Numbered from the stretch's first letter, positions 17,857 to 26,650 are shown. The stretch: DNA of 64,000 bases from Mycobacterium sp. 1423905.2 (GCF_001673155.1 NZ_LZLE01000259.1:1-64000); one strand, 5' to 3'. A program made the numbers and translations. The notes: generated by a model not told the origin, from the letters alone.

Positions 17857-19572
17857 TCAGTGGATGCGGACGATGATCTCCGAGTGCCCCAGACGGATCA
17901 CGTCGCCGTCAGCCAACTGCCACTCCTGAACCGGAGCGTTGTTGACGGTGGTGCCGTTGGTCGAGTTGAGATCGGTTAGCAGCGCGACCTGGCCATCCCA
18001 GCGGATCTCCAGATGGCGCCGGGACACCCCGGTGTCCGGCAGCCGGAACTGAGCGTCCTGCCCGCGACCGATGATGTTGGAGCCGTCGCGCAGTTGGTAG
18101 GTGCGACCGCTGCCGTCGTCGAGTTGGAGGGTGACGGTCGTTCCGACCGACCCGTAGCCGCCCTGCGCGTAACCGCCATAGCCGCCTTGTCCGTAGTCGG
18201 GCTGCCCGTAGTCCGGCTGGCCGTAGTCGGGCTGCTGGCCGTACTCCGGTTGCTGGCCGTAGTCGTAGTCACTGCGCGCGGGCTCGCCGTAGCCGCCCTG
18301 CGGGGCATATCCGCCCGCTGCCGGCGCCTCGGCGTACTGGGTGTAGTCGCCGGCGCCGCCGCCGTACTCTTGCCGACCGTATCCGCCCCCTTGTTGGTAG
18401 CCCTGGTCATATCCCCCGCCCTGGTCCGGGTACGAGGGTCGCTGCGGCTCGACCGGGGCGGGCGGAGCACCAGCCGAGGCGTAGCCGCCGTCGTCGTGGC
18501 GTGCGGGCTCGCGCCCGTAGTCGCCGTATCCGCCGTAACCGGGCTGGCCGCCGGCCGGAGGTGCGCCGTAGCCGCCGCCCTGTCCGTAACCCTGGTCGTA
18601 GCCACCGCCTTGGGCGCCGTAGCCCCCGGGCGGACCGGCCGGGGCGGTCGGCGGGCGCTGCTCATAGGACTGCGGGTAACCGCCCTGTGCCTGGCCGCCG
18701 TAGCCGCCCTGGTCGCCATAGCCGCCCTGGCCCTGGTAGCCGCCTTGGGACGGGGCGCCGTAGCCGCCCTGCTCTTGGCCCCCGTAGCCACCGTGCTCGC
18801 CGTAACCGCCGGGTGCTTGGCCGCCGCCGTAGCCGCCCTGTTCCGGGTAGCCGCCCTGGCCCTGGTAGCCGCCTTGGGACGGGGCGCCGTAACCGCCCTG
18901 GTCGCCGTAACCGCCCTGGTCATAGCGCGGCGGCGGGTAGCCCTGCTGCGGCGGGTAACCGCCACTTTCAGGTGGGTAACCACCCGGAGCGCCCTGCGGG
19001 CCTGGGGCGCCGCGCGGGTCATCGTGGGGACGCCCGTAGCGGTCGTCGTAGTACTCGTCGGGCCGACCCTGCCCCTGACCGCCGCGGTAGCTCGAATTGT
19101 CAGTCATCGGTGGTACTCCTGGTTCTGCGCCAAACGGTTGATTTGATTGTGGTCGGGCTGAATCGGTGCTTGTCGCGCGGGTCTCGACGTCGGGGTTGAC
19201 AGCCCCGCGGGCGCGGAACTGGCCGGTGTGTAGGTTCGCAGACTGCTCGAACCGGACGACAACCTCACCATACGTTTGCCACCCCTGTTCTTGGATATAG
19301 CCCGCCAAGTACCGAGCAAAAGCGCTTGACGACAGATCCGGGTCCGCGCCCAACTCCTCAAAGTCGTGCACACTGAGGGTAATGATGTATTCGTTGGGCG
19401 CCAAAAGGCGATTTCCCTGAAGGGACCGAACACCGTCAGAGGCTTCTCGGCGCAATGCCGTCTCCACCTCTTGCGGGACGATCGAACCCCCGAATATCCG
19501 GGCAAACGCATCACCGACGGTCGCCTCGAGTTTGCGCTCGATGCGCTGAACTAGCCCCCGTTGGCTATTCAT
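17857..19572 (-). CDS. fhaA: FHA-domain protein FhaA
   Basis: A 571-residue regulator of peptidoglycan synthesis. The N-terminal domain (about 1-130) is the conserved FhaA N-terminal domain (RIFGGSIVPQEVETALRREA, RLLAPNEYIITLS). The C-terminal FHA domain (about 485-571) has IIGRGQDAQFRLPDTGVSRRHLEIRW and LNSTNGTTVNN and binds phosphorylated partners such as MviN in M. tuberculosis. Between them lies a long Gly/Tyr/Gln-rich linker (about 160-480) built of GGYG-type repeats, longer than in M. tuberculosis FhaA (527 residues as I recall). It is probably disordered. A 125-bp gap separates it from fhaB, so it may have its own promoter. Confidence 0.96.
   Translation of the reverse strand: MNSQRGLVQRIERKLEATVGDAFARIFGGSIVPQEVETALRREASDGVRSLQGNRLLAPNEYIITLSVHDFEELGADPDLSSSAFARYLAGYIQEQGWQTYGEVVVRFEQSANLHTGQFRARGAVNPDVETRATSTDSARPQSNQPFGAEPGVPPMTDNSSYRGGQGQGRPDEYYDDRYGRPHDDPRGAPGPQGAPGGYPPESGGYPPQQGYPPPRYDQGGYGDQGGYGAPSQGGYQGQGGYPEQGGYGGGQAPGGYGEHGGYGGQEQGGYGAPSQGGYQGQGGYGDQGGYGGQAQGGYPQSYEQRPPTAPAGPPGGYGAQGGGYDQGYGQGGGYGAPPAGGQPGYGGYGDYGREPARHDDGGYASAGAPPAPVEPQRPSYPDQGGGYDQGYQQGGGYGRQEYGGGAGDYTQYAEAPAAGGYAPQGGYGEPARSDYDYGQQPEYGQQPDYGQPDYGQPDYGQGGYGGYAQGGYGSVGTTVTLQLDDGSGRTYQLRDGSNIIGRGQDAQFRLPDTGVSRRHLEIRWDGQVALLTDLNSTNGTTVNNAPVQEWQLADGDVIRLGHSEIIVRIH
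18130..19010 (-). repeat. GGYG-coding repeat region within fhaA
   Basis: The central linker of fhaA is encoded by short degenerate repeats with a core of about 12-18 bases (coding for QGGYG, DQGGYG and similar). Within it a 51-bp block at 18721-18771 recurs at 18850-18900 with a single mismatch, a direct duplication with a 129-bp period encoding APSQGGYQGQGGYG. The region is in frame throughout and is a likely site of length variation between strains. Confidence 0.8.
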
Positions 19573-19798
19573 CTGTCAGCGCTCGCCTCACTAGGTTCAT
19601 CGGCGCAAGGCAAACGACTCGCCCGCGTGTCGTGTCAACCAGTCATCGTATCGGGACACCGCGACGCAGCGGCACCGTGAGAATTCTGAGAATCACATCC
19701 GATACGGTTCGGAGACCTTCGCGTGCCCGGGAGGGCAGACCTGGCCGCAGCGGTTGGGGCGCGCAACTACTACAGTGATATGGTCCTCCGGTTGTTTC

Positions 19799-19884
19799 GG
19801 GCGAGTGGCGGAATGGCAGACGCGCTGGCTTCAGGTGCCAGTGTCCTTCGGGACGTGGGGGTTCAAGTCCCCCTTCGCCCACCA
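19799..19884 (+). tRNA. leuT: tRNA-Leu (anticodon CAG)
   Basis: A class II tRNA with a long variable arm. The acceptor stem pairs 19799-19805 with 19874-19880, the anticodon stem pairs 19825-19829 with 19837-19841, and the loop at 19830-19836 holds CAG at 19832-19834. The T-stem pairs 19857-19861 with 19869-19873. CCA is encoded at 19882-19884. A TACAGT at 19771-19776 could be the -10 element. It lies at the position of leuT in M. tuberculosis, after fhaA. Confidence 0.96.
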
Positions 19885-20047
19885 GAGAGCGGTTCTACGA
19901 ACTGCAGGTGCCGGAGGTCATGGACCAGAAATGGTTTGTGACCTTCGTGTAGCGCTGTGCGCTGGTCGGACCCAGGGCTGCGCAGCCAGACAGCCATATC
20001 TGCGTAGGCCGCTGGCACTTGCCGCCCGTGGCTTGTCCGCATCGGCG

Positions 20048-21436
20048 TCATAATCCGCTACTGAGTCCAGCGGGTCTTCTGGATGGGTGTCGGAGGTTGG
20101 TCAGCAGGATCTGTAAGAGCAGGGCCGGGTCCTGCAGTCGTGCGGGTGGGTCGATGAGTCCGCGGACGCGCATGAGTTGTTCGGCGACAACGATGTTGTT
20201 GGTCGCGGCCGCCAACGCTGCTCGTATCATCCAGCTGCGCATCCTTGCCCGTAGGGCAGAGTTGGGAGCGGCTGGGCGGTCGCTGGCCCGGTTCATCGTC
20301 CACACTGGCGCGATGTGTTCGGCCGCAGTTCTGTAGAACCGCCCGGCCACGTCGGTCTCGCCGGCGGCTAGGCAGTCGCGGAGTGCGAGCGCGTGCAGAG
20401 CGGCCATGGTCATGCCTTGGCCGTACAGCGGGTTGAGGGTGCACAGCGCGTCGCCCAGAATAAGCAGACCCTTGGGTAGGCGGGGCATTCGGTCATAGCG
20501 TCGCCACCGCCCGGCGGTTGCTCGGGAGATCGCGATCTCCCCGACGGGCGTCGCATCGCGCAGGACCATGCTGATGGCGCGCGGAAGTATTTGGTCAGTT
20601 ATTTCCAGCATCTCGGTAAAGGATCTCGGCGGAGCACCACACTTGACCGAGCGAGAGGTGGCCAGCATCCAGGTGTCGTCTTCATAGGCCATCAGCACGG
20701 CACCGGGTGCCGAGGTGCCTTGATTGACAAACACCATTCGCTTGTTGAGGCGACCGGCTGGGATGCGCATCAGGTGACTGGAATATCCCCACATCGCAGG
20801 TGTCCGGTCGTGCGGCACCGGGCCGTATCCCTGGCTCTCTAAGAATGCGTGGGTGCGCGACGCGCGGCCGGTCGTGTCGACGACCAAATCGGCGTCCACC
20901 GCGCTCGTAATGGCGTTGGCCTGGTTGATGATTCGCGCACCGATGACGGTGTCGGCCGAGATCAGCGGTTCGGTCACCGCGTGATTGTCGAGAATCGCGA
21001 CGCCGGCCAATGCGGCGACCCGTCGGCGCAAGTGCAACTCGATAAACGGGCGACTGGCCTGGTAGGCCGCTAGTGGTCGAGGATCGGTCAGCTTGCCCGC
21101 GGGGTTCAGCTCGTAGCCGGCGTTGCGCACATATAACCGCGACAAGTCGTCGCTCTGGTCGACAGCGGCGCCGCCGGCAGCCAGTTCTTCCAAGATGCCG
21201 GGAAAAAGCTCGCCGATCAATTGAGTGCCACGACTAAGAAAGTTGTGCAGGTGACGGCCTTGCGGCACCCCTTTGCGTTGTTCAGGACCTTGCGGCAGTA
21301 CGTCTCGCTCCACCAACGTCACCGACCGGTAAAACTCCGAGAGCACCCGGGCGGTCAACAACCCCGCCATACCAGCACCGAGAACCAAAGCGTGTGAACC
21401 ACTTTCGGCCACAACACCACCTTCTGTCGCCTCCAT
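20048..21436 (-). CDS. FAD-dependent monooxygenase-like protein
   Basis: A protein of about 462 residues with an N-terminal Rossmann motif (ALVLGAGMAGLLTARVLSE), a basic residue after the second strand (LVERDVLP), and a second FAD motif LLILGDALCTLNPLYGQGMTMA near residue 370, the DG-type motif of group A flavoprotein hydroxylases and halogenase-like proteins. No membrane segments are seen. The substrate is unknown. Start choice is weak: ATG 21436 has no good Shine-Dalgarno, a GTG seven codons in has AAGGTGG upstream, and the longer frame to 21499 looks non-coding. The region upstream (21437-21550) is AT-rich for this genome. Confidence 0.8.
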   Translation of the reverse strand: MEATEGGVVAESGSHALVLGAGMAGLLTARVLSEFYRSVTLVERDVLPQGPEQRKGVPQGRHLHNFLSRGTQLIGELFPGILEELAAGGAAVDQSDDLSRLYVRNAGYELNPAGKLTDPRPLAAYQASRPFIELHLRRRVAALAGVAILDNHAVTEPLISADTVIGARIINQANAITSAVDADLVVDTTGRASRTHAFLESQGYGPVPHDRTPAMWGYSSHLMRIPAGRLNKRMVFVNQGTSAPGAVLMAYEDDTWMLATSRSVKCGAPPRSFTEMLEITDQILPRAISMVLRDATPVGEIAISRATAGRWRRYDRMPRLPKGLLILGDALCTLNPLYGQGMTMAALHALALRDCLAAGETDVAGRFYRTAAEHIAPVWTMNRASDRPAAPNSALRARMRSWMIRAALAAATNNIVVAEQLMRVRGLIDPPARLQDPALLLQILLTNLRHPSRRPAGLSSGL

Positions 21437-21550
21437 AGGGCACTTTGCGGCGCCCCGCCGGACTCTGACAGTACAGCAAAAATAAGAAAAATAAGACACT
21501 CTTAAGATAACGTTAAGGACCGTGTTTGATTCGCAGTCTCTTAATGAGGG

Positions 21551-22279
21551 TTAACAGCCAAACACCGGATTGAGGGTGTCGCTGTCGGCGGTGATGCCCG
21601 CTGAGATGTCCAGCGGCGCCGTCTCGAGATCCTTGTTGGTCAGGAGCTCCTCGATGCAGGCGTGTGAGGCCCCGATATAGGTGCTGTCGAGGTCGATGTC
21701 GGTGGCCACGCACCACGCGTGGTCAGCCGGCCACCAGAGGTTGCAGGACGTGTGTGGCCACGGTTGGGCGGCTACCGACTGAGCGGCCGCCGCAAGCGGA
21801 CCATGGGCCAGGTGGTAATTGCGCGCGGGCAGCCCGAACGTAGGACGGTCACCAAAAGCCGCGTCGAGCGATCCCCAGCCGTCCCACACTGCAAACCAGC
21901 AGTCGTCCGGGTCTGGCGTGTGGCGAGCAAACGTACGGACCAGGATGCGCGCGGTCGCTGCCGGCAGCGTCCCGATCGCGGGCGCTTCGTCGAACAGTCC
22001 GGGTTGCTCGCCGTGATATCCGACGACGTATCGCGAGGCGAAGCCGATCAACCGATTGAACTGCATCTGCGGGTGCGCTGTCTTGCCATTCGCCCGCGCG
22101 ATCTCCGTCCACCTGATCGGGGTGCCACCGTCGTAGGCGGGATGGAAGAGCCGCGCGTAGCCGTCGAACATGTCCGGCAGCAGCGATCCGACGTTGTACG
22201 CGAAGGTGCGGATGTGGTCGGTCAGCCAATGCGCCGGGCGCAGATCGTGGACGACGGTCAAGGCGCCAACGGTGACCAC
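21551..22279 (-). CDS. Conserved mycobacterial protein of unknown function
   Basis: A 242-residue soluble protein that I do not recognise. It has many aromatic residues and short motifs such as TDHIRTFAYNVGSLLPDMFDGYARLFHPAYD, CWFAVWDGWG and CNLWWPADHAWCVATDIDLDSTYIG. The Trp-rich C-terminal stretch resembles SMI1-like or ligand-binding proteins only superficially. The GTG at 22279 follows an AGGGTGG ribosome binding site. Codon use is like the neighbours, and the EAL gene ends 22 bases upstream on the same strand, so the two may be co-transcribed. Confidence 0.7.
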   Translation of the reverse strand: MVTVGALTVVHDLRPAHWLTDHIRTFAYNVGSLLPDMFDGYARLFHPAYDGGTPIRWTEIARANGKTAHPQMQFNRLIGFASRYVVGYHGEQPGLFDEAPAIGTLPAATARILVRTFARHTPDPDDCWFAVWDGWGSLDAAFGDRPTFGLPARNYHLAHGPLAAAAQSVAAQPWPHTSCNLWWPADHAWCVATDIDLDSTYIGASHACIEELLTNKDLETAPLDISAGITADSDTLNPVFGC

Positions 22280-22301
22280 GGCACCACCCTAAGCGCAGTG
22301 C

Positions 22302-23555
22302 TCACAGCATGCGGTCCAGCAGATTGTGTGCGGCAGCGGTAACGAGCGATCGGTCGTAGGTGATGGTGAAGTCGAACCGCCGGTCCGAGTCATCCCGGTG
22401 CCGATTCGCGTCGTCGGCTCGTTCCCGTGCGATGAGCGCGACGGCGAGTTGCGCCCCCAACGCCAACACCACCCACTCGTTGTTCAACGCGTCAGCGGCG
22501 TCCACGTGGACACCGCGCACGCCGGATCCCAGGTCTGTCGGCAGGTTCTGACCGAAGACGGCGACCAACGGTGAGGATCGCGCCAGGTCCAAGTAGTGCT
22601 CGCGGGTCCCGGGGGTGAAGTACTCCGCCTCCTGCAAAGCGACCAACACCATCGGCGGGTCCGCGGTGAATCTGGCCTGATCTTCGATGTGTCGGGCCAG
22701 CGCGGTCAGGGTGGCTTTGCGCGCGGTTCGCAGCGGTGCCCTGCTGGCGACCAGATCAAACGGTGAACCCGAAACCAATTGAGACGGGGACGTTTTGGGC
22801 GGCGCGGCCCATATCCGCGGCGGCTCGAGGCAGTCTTGCAGGTCGAACCGATAACCCTGGCCCAAGCTCGCGCCTAGGGCGAGCGCCTGTTCGAGGTGAT
22901 CGTCGTTTTCGATGCCCTCGGCGAGGATGACCGCGCCGGCTCGTTCCTGGTGAGCCAGGACAGCGGCCAATGTCCGTGCCTGGCTACGACGAGGTTGAGA
23001 CTGTACCAGCGGAAGGTCCAGTTTGATTACGTCAGGAGACAAAACATCCAGCAGCGCAAGCGAATCCGGATGGGCGCCGACGTCGTCAAGGGCGACGGCG
23101 AAGCCGTCTTGCCGGAGCGCCGCGACCTTCGCCAACAGAGCATGCGGGTGAGTGAGCACGCTCCGTTCGGTGATTTCGAAGACCAACGCCAGATGGTCAT
23201 GTCCGCGTACCAGCAAGTCGTCGTCGGCCGGACCGACATACGCGCTCGCGGGTTCACAGTTGATCGCCAACATGGTCCCGCGGGGTAACTGGTGGTCCAG
23301 CGTCGTGCGAATCGCGGCGTAAATGCACAGCTGATCGAGCTCGTCTAAGCGGCCGGAAGCTGAAGCGTAGGCAAAAACGTCCAGCGGGCTCGGGTTGTTG
23401 AGGGACGGCCACCGCGCCAGCGCCTCAAAGCCGACAAGATCACCACCGGGTAGGGCGACAATCGGCTGCAGCACCGGCGCTAACCCGACACCCCGGGCGG
23501 CAGCGTCGAGACCAGCGTCTTCCCGCCGATGCCGAACTTCCTGGCCGCTAGCCAT
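22302..23555 (-). CDS. EAL-domain c-di-GMP phosphodiesterase with C-terminal DICT domain
   Basis: A 417-residue two-domain signalling protein. The EAL domain (about 25-250) keeps the residues needed for c-di-GMP hydrolysis: Glu44 in EALARW, Asn99, Glu127 in FEITE, Asp157-Asp158, Lys178 in IKLD, Glu213 in AEGIE and Gln233. Loop 6, usually DDFGTG, is changed to DDVGAH, which may affect dimer control. The C-terminal part (about 260-417) looks like a DICT sensory domain. No membrane segment is present, so it acts in the cytosol. Mycobacteria usually have very few EAL proteins. It may be co-transcribed with the unknown gene downstream. Confidence 0.85.
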   Translation of the reverse strand: MASGQEVRHRREDAGLDAAARGVGLAPVLQPIVALPGGDLVGFEALARWPSLNNPSPLDVFAYASASGRLDELDQLCIYAAIRTTLDHQLPRGTMLAINCEPASAYVGPADDDLLVRGHDHLALVFEITERSVLTHPHALLAKVAALRQDGFAVALDDVGAHPDSLALLDVLSPDVIKLDLPLVQSQPRRSQARTLAAVLAHQERAGAVILAEGIENDDHLEQALALGASLGQGYRFDLQDCLEPPRIWAAPPKTSPSQLVSGSPFDLVASRAPLRTARKATLTALARHIEDQARFTADPPMVLVALQEAEYFTPGTREHYLDLARSSPLVAVFGQNLPTDLGSGVRGVHVDAADALNNEWVVLALGAQLAVALIARERADDANRHRDDSDRRFDFTITYDRSLVTAAAHNLLDRML

Positions 23556-23637
23556 GAACCCCCACTTTGAGTGGCTGCCGCGCCGAACGGGCGATTACCG
23601 GGTTCTGTCGCCCACGGCCGTTCCGTTACCCTACCTG

Positions 23638-23651
23638 TTAGGGGAGCCTAA
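23638..23651. promoter_or_regulatory. TTAGG-N4-CCTAA dyad, possible IdeR-like site
   Basis: TTAGGGGAGCCTAA is a perfect 5-bp inverted repeat with a 4-bp centre, 124 bases before the PPE start. It matches the TTAGG and CCTAA half-sites and spacing of part of the 19-bp IdeR box, but lacks the flanking half-site. Iron control of the PPE gene is therefore only a suggestion. Confidence 0.3.
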
Positions 23652-23703
23652 GCTACGGTGAGAGGGCCGCAGCCGCGAGTGGGAGGGATTGCCGGATGTA
23701 CGC

Positions 23704-23743
23704 AAGGGCAGTGCCTTGTCGCTTGGCGGCAGCGCCTGCCCTT
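23704..23743 (+). other. Hairpin in the PPE 5' leader
   Basis: AAGGGCAG at 23704-23711 is perfectly complementary to CTGCCCTT at 23736-23743, with a possible inner GCC/GGC pairing. The structure ends 32 bases before the PPE start codon and has no U-tract, so it is not a usual terminator. It could be a leader structure. Confidence 0.4.
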
Positions 23744-23775
23744 AGTCGGAGGGTGATCCAGCGAGGTCGCCCGGC

Positions 23776-25278
23776 ATGAGTTTTATGTGGATGGCGCTGC
23801 CGCCCGAAGTCCATTCCGCGCTGCTCACCAGCGGCCCAGGCCCGGGTTCCTTGCTCGCCGCCGCCGGCGGTTACCAGGCGCTGAGCGCCGAATACGCCGA
23901 GGCAATGGCCGACCTCACCGGCTTGCTGGGCGCGGTGCAGGCCGGTGCGTGGCAAGGGCCCAGCGCCGAGCAGTATGTGGCCGCGCACGTGCCCTACCTG
24001 GCATGGCTTGCCCAGGCGCGGGGCAAGAGCGATGCCGCTGCCGCGCAACACGAAGCCGCGGCCGCCGCCTACACGACGGCGGTGGCAATGATGCCCACGC
24101 TGCCCGAACTAGCGGCCAACCACGTCATACACGGGGTCCTCGTCGCGACGAACTTCTTCGGCATCAACACCATCCCGATCGCACTCAACGAGGCCGACTA
24201 CGTCCGCATGTGGATCCAGGCCGCCACCAGCATGACCGGCTATGAAGCGGCGTCGGCCGCGGCGCTGGGCGCTGTCCCCCCGACTGCGCCGGCTCCGATG
24301 GTGATGACGGCCGAGGCCACCGACGCCGCGCAGACCAGCCAGCTGGCCGCGGCCGCACCGGCGGCGGACTCGGGCAGCCAGCTCAATCTCGCCGACATCA
24401 TCAGCCAACTCCTGCAGGGCTACATGAACTATGTGCAGCAGCTGTTCGAGCCGATCACCAACTTCCTGCAGGACCCGGTGGGCAACACCATCAAATTGAT
24501 CACCGACTTCATGACCAACCCGTCGCAGGCGCTGGTCACCTGGGGCCCCTTCTTGTTTGCCATTGCCTATCAAGCCTTTTCCTGGGTCGGGGCGTCACTG
24601 ACCTATCCCCAGCTGCTGCTACAGCCCCTGCTCGCCATCACGTTGGGAGTGGTCATCGGCGTGGCTCAGCAGTTCTTGGAGCAGGCGCCGGCTTTGGCGG
24701 CCGAAGGCGGCGCCGCCGCTGCGGCTATACCTGCCGTCGTTGCGCACCAGTCGACCTGGCCGGTGGCGGGCTTGGCTCCGACCGTGGCCGGCCCGGCCGG
24801 CGCACCCGCCGCTTCTGCGGCAGGCAGCGCAGGGGCCGCACCGACGTCGGCGGCTCCGGCGGCGCCGGCGACCACGATCGTGCCCTACGCCGTGGGCGGT
24901 ATGGATCCCGGCGAAGGATTCACCCCCATCCTGCGCGACAAGACCTCCGCCAAAGCTCCGGCGGCGAGTGTTCCGGCCGCCGCGGCGGCTGTGTCCGCGC
25001 GAGACCGGCGCTTGGCCCGGCGCAAGCGCAAGGACACGATGCCGGAACGTCAGTACGCGGACGAATTCATGGATTACGACGGGGGTTCCGGCGCTGCGCC
25101 CGAGCAGGAGCCGACGGTGGCCGCGTCGGCGCTCGGCGCCGGGCAGATGGGTTTCGGCGGAACCGAGGCCAACGGCCAGGCGGACGCAGCTGGGTTGATC
25201 ACCTTGCCCGGCGACAGTTTCGGCGGTGGACCGACCAGCCCGATGTTGCCCACCACCTGGGAATCCGACAACCGCTAG
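23776..25278 (+). CDS. PPE family protein, PPW subfamily (PPE2-like)
   Basis: A 500-residue PPE protein. The N-terminal PPE domain (about 1-180) has MALPPEVHSALL, the WQGPSAEQY WxG motif, ELAANHVIHGVLVATNFFGINTIPIALNE and DYVRMWIQAA. The C-terminus has the PPW signature: GFGGTEAN followed by LPGDSFGGGPTSPMLPTTW. The middle is Ala/Pro-rich with a hydrophobic stretch at about 255-300 and a very basic patch (RRLARRKRK) near 415. Overall it resembles M. tuberculosis PPE2, for which a similar basic patch was proposed as a nuclear targeting signal. No PE partner is adjacent. Its stop shares CTAG with the convergent GNAT gene. Confidence 0.92.
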   Translation: MSFMWMALPPEVHSALLTSGPGPGSLLAAAGGYQALSAEYAEAMADLTGLLGAVQAGAWQGPSAEQYVAAHVPYLAWLAQARGKSDAAAAQHEAAAAAYTTAVAMMPTLPELAANHVIHGVLVATNFFGINTIPIALNEADYVRMWIQAATSMTGYEAASAAALGAVPPTAPAPMVMTAEATDAAQTSQLAAAAPAADSGSQLNLADIISQLLQGYMNYVQQLFEPITNFLQDPVGNTIKLITDFMTNPSQALVTWGPFLFAIAYQAFSWVGASLTYPQLLLQPLLAITLGVVIGVAQQFLEQAPALAAEGGAAAAAIPAVVAHQSTWPVAGLAPTVAGPAGAPAASAAGSAGAAPTSAAPAAPATTIVPYAVGGMDPGEGFTPILRDKTSAKAPAASVPAAAAAVSARDRRLARRKRKDTMPERQYADEFMDYDGGSGAAPEQEPTVAASALGAGQMGFGGTEANGQADAAGLITLPGDSFGGGPTSPMLPTTWESDNR

Positions 25279-25613
25279 TTCGGCTGTGTCTGTGCCCAGC
25301 CCCGAACGTCCGCGGTGACGGGGTCGGTGATGTCGTTGTACTCGGGATGCTTCTTGAGCACCGTGCCCACCATCGAACAGACCGGAACGATGCGCTTGCC
25401 TTCCGCGCGGGCCTCTTGCAGCGCTTCCTCGAGCAGGATGGTGGCCAGGCCGCGACCGCCGAACTCGGGATCTATCTCGGTGTGGTAGAAAACCCGCTGG
25501 TCGCCCCGGTCGGCGAAGTCGGCGAGACCGACCACCTGGCCGTCAACGGCGATGGTGTACCGGCGCGCCTCGGTGGTGACGGTGGCTTCCGCGCCAGTCT
25601 TGTCGGTGGTCAT
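25275..25613 (-). CDS. Small GNAT-family N-acetyltransferase (YjdJ type)
   Basis: A 112-residue acetyltransferase of the short Gcn5-related type. The acetyl-CoA loop is seen in HTEIDPEFGGRGLATILLEEAL, and the conserved C-terminal Cys/Tyr region in IVPVCSMVGTVLKKHPEYND. The acceptor substrate is unknown. The ATG at 25613 follows an AGGAGAA Shine-Dalgarno, and the A of the start codon is the last base of the upstream pirin stop (TGATG), so translation is coupled. Confidence 0.88.
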   Translation of the reverse strand: MTTDKTGAEATVTTEARRYTIAVDGQVVGLADFADRGDQRVFYHTEIDPEFGGRGLATILLEEALQEARAEGKRIVPVCSMVGTVLKKHPEYNDITDPVTADVRGWAQTQPN

Positions 25614-26593
25614 CAATTCTCCTTCCTGTCTGGCTGCGACCGAGGCCGCAACCGAGTGGTGGGCAGAGCCGGGGCGGGCAGTCGGGTGACTGAGCCCTGG
25701 TACCCCTCGACGGCGCCGAAGCGGTCGTCGGCGTCCTGCCACTGCCGGCGATAGGTGACGATGTCGTCGTGGCTGCGCCCGACGAAGTTCCACCACATCA
25801 CCAACTGTTCGGTGAACGGGGTGCCGCCCAGCAGCAACACCCGTGCGGGTTGTTCAGCGACGTTGTGCAGATGCAGGGTGTGGTTGCCCGGCGACTGGTA
25901 GCCCAAATCACCCACCGCGAGCACCGTTCCACACATCCGAACCGCTCCCTGATCACACAGCACCCCATGCTCAAAGGTGGTGTCAATGTCCAGGCGCACC
26001 GCGCATCCTGGGTCCAGATCGATCTGGCACCCAAGCAACGGAGTGAATGTTTCTATCGGCGAACGGCTTCCGGCGAGCTCTCCCAGAAATACTCGAAGCT
26101 GCGCACCGGGCACAGCGACGGGCGTGGGCGCATAGTGGGCGAAGTCGCGTCCGGTGTCGCGCGCGAAGCCTGGCAACGCCACCCATAACTGCGCGCCGTG
26201 CAGCACGGGCTCGGACTCCACCGAAACCTCGGAGTGGCAGATCCCCGCGCCCGCCGTCATCAGATTCAGCTCCCCAGGGCGGACCAGGGTGTGAACTCCG
26301 GCGCTGTCTCGATGCTCCACCAGCCCGCTGAACAACCAACTAGCCGTCTGCAGTCCGGTGTGTGGATGCGGTGGTACATCCATGCGCGTCCCGGAGACCG
26401 GGCCGTAGTGGTCGACAAAGCACCAAGCCCCGATCAGCGAACGCTGTCGCTGCGGCAGCGTGCGTTGTACGCGGATGGCCCGCGGGCCGCCCAGCGGCAC
26501 CTCGCGCGGATGGAGCACATCGACCGGCTCGTCGTCGCCCACTTGTGAAGGGCGACAGGCGACCTCGGCCGGTGCTACCTCAACGTTGCTCAT
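25613..26593 (-). CDS. Pirin-family bicupin protein
   Basis: A 326-residue pirin. The N-terminal cupin carries the metal-binding signature PPHPHTGLQTASWLFSG followed by VEHRDSAG and GELNLMTAGAGICHSE, and the C-terminal cupin contains CDQGAVRMCGTVLAVGDLGYQ and MWWNFVGRSHDDI. Pirins can act as quercetinase-like dioxygenases or as redox-dependent cofactors of transcription; which applies here cannot be told. Two adjacent ATGs (26596 and 26593) could start translation. It overlaps the GNAT gene by one base. Confidence 0.9.
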   Translation of the reverse strand: MSNVEVAPAEVACRPSQVGDDEPVDVLHPREVPLGGPRAIRVQRTLPQRQRSLIGAWCFVDHYGPVSGTRMDVPPHPHTGLQTASWLFSGLVEHRDSAGVHTLVRPGELNLMTAGAGICHSEVSVESEPVLHGAQLWVALPGFARDTGRDFAHYAPTPVAVPGAQLRVFLGELAGSRSPIETFTPLLGCQIDLDPGCAVRLDIDTTFEHGVLCDQGAVRMCGTVLAVGDLGYQSPGNHTLHLHNVAEQPARVLLLGGTPFTEQLVMWWNFVGRSHDDIVTYRRQWQDADDRFGAVEGYQGSVTRLPAPALPTTRLRPRSQPDRKEN

Positions 26594-26650
26594 CATTACT
26601 CTTCGGCGCGGTGCGGTCGGGTGTTCAACCGCGACCATACCCTCGGCTCG

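Noticed and set aside
18013-19146. Plus-strand open frames and a repeat array in fhaA that could suggest a CRISPR or a separate gene.
   Set aside because: The repeats are irregular, coding and in phase with FhaA, with no conserved repeat and unique spacer pattern.
21437-21550. The AT-rich stretch before the FAD protein as an insertion-sequence end or attachment site.
   Set aside because: No inverted or direct repeat pairs were found; it looks like an ordinary promoter region.
23556-23775. A cobalamin riboswitch upstream of the PPE2-like gene.
   Set aside because: I could not find the conserved B12-box elements in the leader; only a simple hairpin and a short dyad are visible.
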